A program made the position numbers and the translations under genes. From Caprimulgus europaeus (Eukaryota; Chordata; Aves; Caprimulgiformes; Caprimulgidae), in contig OU015528.1 of NCBI GenBank assembly GCA_907165065.1, positions 69,545,474-69,609,473 of the forward strand: a stretch of 64,000 nt of DNA, written 5' to 3'. The notes below the pieces were generated by a model. The model was given only the letters and a program-made list of their open reading frames with translations. It ran no database searches and was not told the origin of the DNA. Shown piece after piece: positions 57,612-64,000 of this stretch (positions are counted from its first letter, which is position 1; every line of letters starts with the position of its first letter).

Positions 57612-57803
57612 TCACCAGGTATGTTGCACCATTTGACAGCATGAACACATTTTCCCTAGTTTTGTTTTAGCTACTGATGTACCTGTAGAAGTCTCCTTGT
57701 TGCTCTTCATGTCCCTCACCAGGTTCAACTCCAGGTAGGCTTTGGCATTTCTAACCCTGTCTCTGCACACTTGGACATTGTCTCGATATTCCTGCCAGGT
57801 CAC
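57612..57803 (-). pseudogene. CR1 ORF2 linker fragment
   Basis: A 63-codon frame with TWQEYRDNVQVCRDRVRNAK and AYLELNLVRDMKSNKE matches the region between endonuclease and reverse transcriptase in CR1 ORF2. It lies in the right order upstream (in minus direction) of the reverse-transcriptase fragment, with frame breaks between. Confidence 0.88.
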
Positions 57804-57820
57804 ATCTCCCTGCTTTCACC

Positions 57821-60800
57821 AGTAAATACTATGCTTTCAACACATACTAAGCTTACTTGCAGAGTTACAGTTATGTTTTGTGTGTATGTATACTTCAATT
57901 CTATTTAGTAATTTTGAGTTTAGTACAATTTTTTTTGAAAACACTTGTTTTGAAATCAAATCTCCTGGACAGTTAAATATTTCTAAATAATAATATTTGC
58001 AAAATTCATAACTTCTTATCATTACCAAGCTAATTCTAACTACAAAGCAAAATGCCTCATTGCCAAATTATGGTTTTCCTTCATCCAATATAATCATTTG
58101 ATTAGACGTTCTGTTGCATATTTCCCTAATGACTTCAATTTTTTCCTCTGGAGACTGAATTTTTAGTCTTGTTTTTGAGATGGATGTCATGGCTTATGAA
58201 GAATCAACTTATTCCTGGCTTGTTCACAGATACTGATAATAAAATGGGGGAAACATCAAGAATGATTTATTATACCACATCAAGCAGAGAAGAAAAAAAA
58301 AATAACCTTGTCAGTTGTGCTCACTTCTTTTCATTTAAATGAATGTGATAATGTCCTCCTTCTCTATCTTTTGCAAAGTAATGTTTATTTGCAGCTGATT
58401 TCTCAACAATCTTTATCATACAAAGGAATGAAACGGTATTGCTGAATGCAGAGTTGGTAGACTGAATATATACTGGTGTTTGCAACCTGTTTAACTGGTC
58501 CTAAACCACCTGCATGCTGTATTTCTAGACACCACTGATAGTCCTCTTTAAGCACCTTTTAAAATGCAATGTACGCTATTAGGAGAAGGTGAATTGTTAG
58601 GGACTGACAAGCAGTAACAGCGTGTGTCAGCAGGAGAGATGCAGCTCTGTGGGGAGCAGCGCACAACAGCACATCTCCCTCTGTCCTATGCGTTGCTTTG
58701 GGCACCAACAGGGATTCTGCAGAGCAAATGTGCTCAGGATTTCCACTGCTCCCAGTGGGCAGTGACTGCACCCATGCTTTTGCCCATGTGTGTGTAATCT
58801 TTCGCTGGACTGACCAAGTCTTCGCAGGCTCATGGTCTAGTTGTTGCACAAAAAGGGAAGAGGATCCAGCTCCCTTTCTCACATCTGCAACATCTTTGTA
58901 GGTCTTGGAAGCATTTTTAGAAAAGTCAAAAGAACCCTCCAAAATGAATGTTGTTTTCCTTACTAAATTCAGCCAATGTGAATTAGGAGCAGTTATAAAA
59001 ATATTTCATAATAGATTTACACTTCAAGAACAAAATGCATTTATTTTGTCTCTCACACGTTATAGTAAAAAATAAATAAAATATTGGGTAAATAATATTT
59101 TTTTCTTATTTTTTTTTTCCAGAACTGTAGATTTCCAGTGACATACAGCACACATTCCTGGTTTTGATAGTTTGCCAGATACTGCAGTAACCTCTAAGAC
59201 CAAAGCAGAACCACCCCGTTTAGTAGAAATCTTATCTTTCAGAATCTGAAGGTGGCCTTTCCTGTTCTGTCACCCAGAAATATCAGTCTTGGAAGGAAAG
59301 GGGTTGTGTTAGCCCTTGGAAATTCCATGATAATGAGCAAAAGACTAATGGTGCAGAGGAGATCACGCTTCTAGATGAGCAGCATCCCTCCTTTCTCATG
59401 CTTCTCACAGATTCTGGAGAATGGATAGGAAGAAGAGGAGAAGACTGTAGCCTTTGCCAAGCTTGGAAGCTCTCTTTGCCTGAATTGTCATTGGTGTCAT
59501 AGGACATCAAGAGATTGCAATGAAGACAACAGGTTATTGTCTGTTTTTAGAGATGAAGTGGCAGAAACTGCCAAGAGTGAGTCCCTTGTGTGTCTGTGTG
59601 TGTAAGGTGAGAAAAAAGAGAGCCTGCAAGAGAAGCTTTATTTAGAAGCAACATGTGTGCTGCTTGCAGGCTTATTGATACTGAGATCTTTTGTACTCAG
59701 AGATTTTAAAAGGAAAATTAATACTTTTTTTTTAATTTAAAAAAAAAAAATCCACATTCTGAAGCCTGACAGTAGTGTATGAATAGAGACAATGAACTGC
59801 ACGCTTCCCAGAAGAAGGCATATTGCACCATTGTGGATTAGGGGAAAAACACAAACTCCTCACAACAACCTAACAACAAGACTGAATTGTGCCTAGCAGA
59901 ATTTCAGAATAAATTTACAGAGGACATAGATAAATTTCAATCTTCAACATTCCTTAAGTGGTACATGGCAAAGATGTTTCAGCTCAGCTTTCACACAGAA
60001 TTGGCACTGTTTATCTATCCACAGGAAAAGATAAATACTTCAGAGACTCTGAGATGTGATGAATATGATATTAGACTGGTCAAGGCAAATAGTTCTCAAT
60101 TAATGAAACTTCTACTGCAAACAATGGGAAATCAATAGGGAAAATGCTTGCAAGATCAAGATCAATCTTTGGGTTCCAAATCAGATTAAGGAAGATCTGA
60201 AGTCGTTTTAGGGTCTAAAAAAGATAAGGATTCAGAACCTATATTTAAGTACTAATGTTTGAATACTGGCCCTCATTTTTTTAAGTTTTAAATATAAGGA
60301 CAAAACTGTATTGATTAATTTTATGTTAAAAAACCCCAAACAATTTAAAGGAATATTAAGGGATAGATCTTGCCTGTTTTACATTGAGGAACACTTTTCT
60401 TCGCATGGAATCCAACAGAAACTGATGTCAATTTGCAGAATAGATGAGGGATTAATTTTGTCTAATTTTAGAGACAGAAATGCTAGATGTCAGTCTAAGC
60501 TAATCACCTGGACTGCCTTACAAAATGAGACAGGAATGTCCACAGGGCAATGTATTCCACTTACCTTTAATACTTAGGGGAGATGAATTAGCCTCTGGCG
60601 GAACCTACCTCTTTGTACCCACTGTTAGGAAAGCTTAGGCAACTATCTCGGATTTACAGGCTTAGTTGATTACTGCACCTTATTTGTGAAGTATTTTTAA
60701 TGCACCTCAGGAAAGAAAGATGTCTTCAGATAGCTGACTGAGAAATGTGAAGCTTTATTTATTTATTTATTTTTGCTCATATGCTTATTTGCAGGGAATC

Positions 60801-63800
60801 AAAGAGGAATTTGGTACTGACAGCTTCAGTGTGTCCTCAAAATGAGCACATCACTGAGACTGAAAAGGCATCTTTGATGCCCATACAAAATCACAATGTT
60901 TTCATTCTGCCTCCAAATTATATACGTGCTTGCAAAGACACATGGACTTTTGAAAATGCTTAGCTGCTTAACACCCAAGGTTTTCAGACATTAAACCCTG
61001 TTAGATATTTCACTGGGCACTCAAATACCATCACAATTGCTTTTAAAGTTGTTTGAAAATCTGGACTGTTCCAAAGTCATGGATTGCACTGTTATCTAAA
61101 TCTATTGTTTGTATTTATCCTCTAGCACCGAAGTAATTGAATGATTCATGAAAGTCAACAGTAAGTTCTGACATCACTGGAACTAACAAACCATGATTTC
61201 CTGTGGAAGTGTCTTGTGAGTGATTGACCTTGATGTCCAAATGACATATTTATAAATCTGTGGAAATCTAATTATTTAATTAGAGTCCACTACTTCTGTC
61301 GCATTCAGTTAAAATACACCAAGTTCAAAAGTTTTTAGAGGGAACACAAAGACACAGACATGCACAGGCAGTGGGGATCTGTGATCCCTGCCTCCTATGC
61401 AAATGATGCTACAAAGAAAAAGCTCTGCTATGCTTGCCTAAACCTTGAGCCATTCAACCTAAAGATCTAATTGATCATCACAATTAAAAACAAAGAGAAT
61501 GCAGTAAATACATCTGAAACAGGTCTTTTCCCCTTTCTTTGCACTCTGCAGGTAAAGGTTATATCAGAAAAGAGTAGAGCTCCAGGCAAATGTCAGGGAA
61601 TACAAATGGAAATGTAAAAGCAAAAATAAGCACAGCTGCAGAAGTGGTCTGCTCTGGGACTCCTACAAATAATGGCATTATTTACCCCTGTCTGTAGCAG
61701 TTATGTCAGCTTAACCAATAGTAAAAGAAAAAATTCACCAGAAGGGGAAGAAATGTAAACACTATATATATATATATAAAATTTCCTATTGGGGAAAAAT
61801 ATTTTTTCAGTCCTTTCACACACAAAGTCAAAAAAGATTCTTCCAAGTATAAAGACAGTTAAAACAACAAATTTCTTACTTGTCCTCGTACATCTGCAGA
61901 ATTACTGTGTTTGCCCACATAAACTGAAGAAAAATGATGTCAAGTTCAAATGAACTTAGAAGTGGCTGATACAAAGGGTGTCTAAATCCTCTGTCAGAAC
62001 CACTCTTGTGGGAGCATCTCTAAAGAGGGCTTCATTGCAGTGTATGAGTAACTGAGTACATGAGAAGTGTTCTCACTCAGCTTCCCTGAACAGGACATTT
62101 TCAGGCACTAAAGCTATCTCTGAGGTACATACACAGCATTGTAACCATGCAACCTCCTCCTCTGCTCATTTAAGATGATGGCAAATCTTCCACCAGCAGG
62201 TTTTAAGTGAACAAAGCTTTCAGCATTTCTCACGTCAAGCACTAAAACCAATCACTGGTGATCCATGGGGCACCATTCTGTGGTTTGTTGTTTTTTTTTC
62301 AAATAGATATAACAGGTAATATCTGGCTAGAAAAATCCCCAAAGTAGAATTGTGTGAGAGTAACTGATGTGAAAGTGATGGACAGTCACCCAGCTATGTG
62401 GGAAAGCTTCTCAGTGGCCACTGTCTGTATCATATTGTTTTAATTGGGGCCTGTAGATCTATCTCAATTGCTGTCTCAGCTGTAGCAAGCTCATCAAGTG
62501 TTACACTAATAGGTAAGATGGAGTTTTAATAAAAAGGGCACAGGAAGGCAACAAACCTCTGTGTGAATGCAGGCATAAAAAACAGGCCATGAAATCCAAG
62601 GATTTTTATGATCTTCAACCAACAAACCAGAATAAACAACATCAGAACTCTGTGCACTGAAAGAAGGATATCAGAAATGAGGCTTAAGGATGAATAAAAT
62701 AAATTCCAGTCTCTCTCTCTCACCTTTCCCTTAAAAAAAACAAACCAAACAAAAAAAAAAAACAAATCAAAAGAAAGACTTGAGGATTCCTGGGGCAATC
62801 CTTTGGCAAAGGCCAGCAACTCTCCTTTGTGATCCAGAAACTCTGCCCTTTGCTAGTGAGCCCTGATCACTAGGACATCTAGACAAGCACAGCCACAAGG
62901 ATTTCTGATTCGTACCAGGGCACCAACAAAATCCTATCTGACATGCACGAGATTTTGCTCCATTTTCCCTTCTGTCCTCCTGACTATCGTATTTTTCCTC
63001 TCTTTACCCATCTCTCTCTCAATTTCACAGTGACCCTGAGCCTCACTACACTTCACAGCACTGGCAAAACAGGCTGCGGCAGCTCCTGCAGAGAAGGAAA
63101 GCAACTTGCCTGATGGTGTCTCAAGCCGTGAAATAAAAATAAGAGAGAGGTAGTTGTTGACTACAACCCTGGGTACCACATTAGAGTGTGTGTTTGTGAC
63201 TGTCATAGCCATTTACAGAACATGTTCTGCTCTTTCTACTATGATTTACTTTAACAAATTTGGAAAAATAGCCCTTATTCACACTTGTCCACTCCAAATC
63301 CAGTTACAGGACTATTCTATTCTGACTTACATTTATATAAGGGTGGGTAAGAAAGCAATTCTAACCAATGTCTTCAGCCTGGAAAAAATATGTTTTAATA
63401 ATTTTTGCTTGAAATTATTTTGCTTATGCATCCTGACTTCAACTTCAAATTCTTTTTTTTTTTCTTTCATCCTATATAGTCTTAGCATGGGACCAAATTG
63501 ACTAAGGTTTTTGCACTCAAACTCAGAAGTGACTGAAATATAGAATTTTGTATGTAGTAGGGTCAAACTCTTTGTTGGTGTATTTTTATTAACTTAGGTG
63601 GAGTTATATTACAGGTATGGTCAATTTGGTCTAAATGAAATATATTATTATCATATTATCTTGGTTCTGTATTCAAATAAATTCAACCATCAGCAAGGAA
63701 ACTGGTTAGCATTATACATATAAAAACTATACCCCTTCAACTTTCAGGAGTTATTCAGTGCAATGCTTTTTAAAAATAAAATACATTATATATTTATATA

Positions 63801-64000
63801 GCTCTAGTATAACCCTCAATCATCAGACAAGTTTTATTTTTTACTAATATTCATGCAATGACTGATGACTTTCACACTGGCTTCTGGGGTGCAAATGATA
63901 GCAAAATTGGATAAGAAGAGTTCAAAAAAGTGCAGAAAGTAAAGGATCAAATTATCTGGTAGCAAAATCCTACTTGGCTCCATGGAGTTTGCTTCCAGAC
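57821..64000. other. unique non-coding DNA, no gene seen
   Basis: About 6 kb of AT-rich DNA. It contains homopolymer runs (59108-59119, 59727-59752), a (TTTA)n run near 60754-60772, a homeobox-like inverted pair at 61268-61283, a (TA)n run near 61763-61780 and an A-rich tract at 62731-62772. Frames of 60-127 codons have no recognised domains. Confidence 0.55.
61268..61283. promoter_or_regulatory. inverted pair of TAATTA sites
   Basis: CTAATTA and TAATTAG face each other across TT, giving a symmetric 16-bp site of the kind bound by homeodomain dimers. In AT-rich DNA this can occur by chance. Confidence 0.25.

Larger units (their letters stand above)
56900..57820 (-). mobile_element. CR1 LINE, endonuclease-RT linker and RT region
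   Basis: In reverse orientation this covers the ORF2 part upstream of that seen in the other copies. Markers on plus are GTATTATGGGAGGCTGTTGAA, ATAAATCCATGCTGCCTATT, GAGGCTGACCAGCCTGCAG, TTTGCTTTCTTCCAGTCCCC, CATCAGGTCCCAGGGAC, TTTTCCCTAGTTTTG and GTCCCTCACCAGGTTCAACT. Frames are broken between 57402 and 57612. The ORF2 C-terminal part expected between this and the 3' tail at 56510 is absent, so an internal deletion or two separate insertions must be assumed. Confidence 0.9.

Noticed and set aside
1-64000. Prokaryotic systems: CRISPR arrays, operons, IS elements, phage genes
   Set aside because: CR1 LINEs, bird LTRs, microsatellites and the lack of dense coding show a vertebrate nuclear sequence; no spaced repeat array of CRISPR type is present.
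1-64000. tRNA, rRNA, snRNA genes and interstitial (TTAGGG)n telomere repeats
   Set aside because: None was recognised on reading both strands by eye; a dedicated covariance-model search was not possible.

Overview
The window looks like avian nuclear DNA, non-coding throughout as far as I can see. The evidence is a set of CR1 LINE fragments (some ending in the typical ATTCTRTGAT-type 3' repeat), several LTRs of bird endogenous-retrovirus type, a few very old MIR-like and CR1-like relics, AT-rich unique DNA and only one clear CpG-island-like block. There are no prokaryotic operons, ribosome binding sites, CRISPR arrays, tRNA or rRNA genes. No multi-exon protein-coding gene could be recognised. 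Nearly all longer open frames are chance frames, the antisense of repeats, or frames inside LTRs. The stretch is best read as intergenic DNA or the inside of a very long intron.

Layout. 1-16 kb: unique AT-rich DNA with an ancient CR1 3' end (2388-2473), a (TAGGA)n microsatellite (3161-3249), MIR-like relics (9975-10085 and 12618-12765) and a perfect 15-bp-stem hairpin (14567-14602). 16.2-21.1 kb: two related solo LTRs in opposite orientations, an old one (16190-17199, +) and a younger one (19930-21093, -) with an exact 5-bp target-site duplication and internal repeats of about 48 bp. 27.3-28.1 kb: the best preserved CR1 3' segment. 29.9-30.8 kb: a minus-strand CR1 split by a different solo LTR (30179-30654) with its own 5-bp duplication. 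33.5-34.1 kb: the CpG-island-like block, with a 45-codon membrane-anchor-like frame next to it. 36.7-45.4 kb: three more CR1 pieces and a small GC-rich patch (42864-42970). 48.8-53.8 kb: a MIR relic, a 124-bp LTR remnant with both ends kept, and a 72-bp sequence present twice 3.4 kb apart. 56.5-57.8 kb: a minus-strand CR1 with endonuclease/reverse-transcriptase linker and reverse-transcriptase coding relics. The last 6 kb is unique.

The mobile elements are dead: CR1 frames are shifted and stopped, and every LTR is solo, with no gag, pol or env between LTRs. The nested insertion gives a relative order of events, since the CR1 came before the LTR inside it. The points most worth checking are the CpG-island block with its adjacent micro-ORF, the duplicated 72-bp element, the miniature LTR and the perfect hairpin. 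Family names rest on recognition by eye, not on a search.
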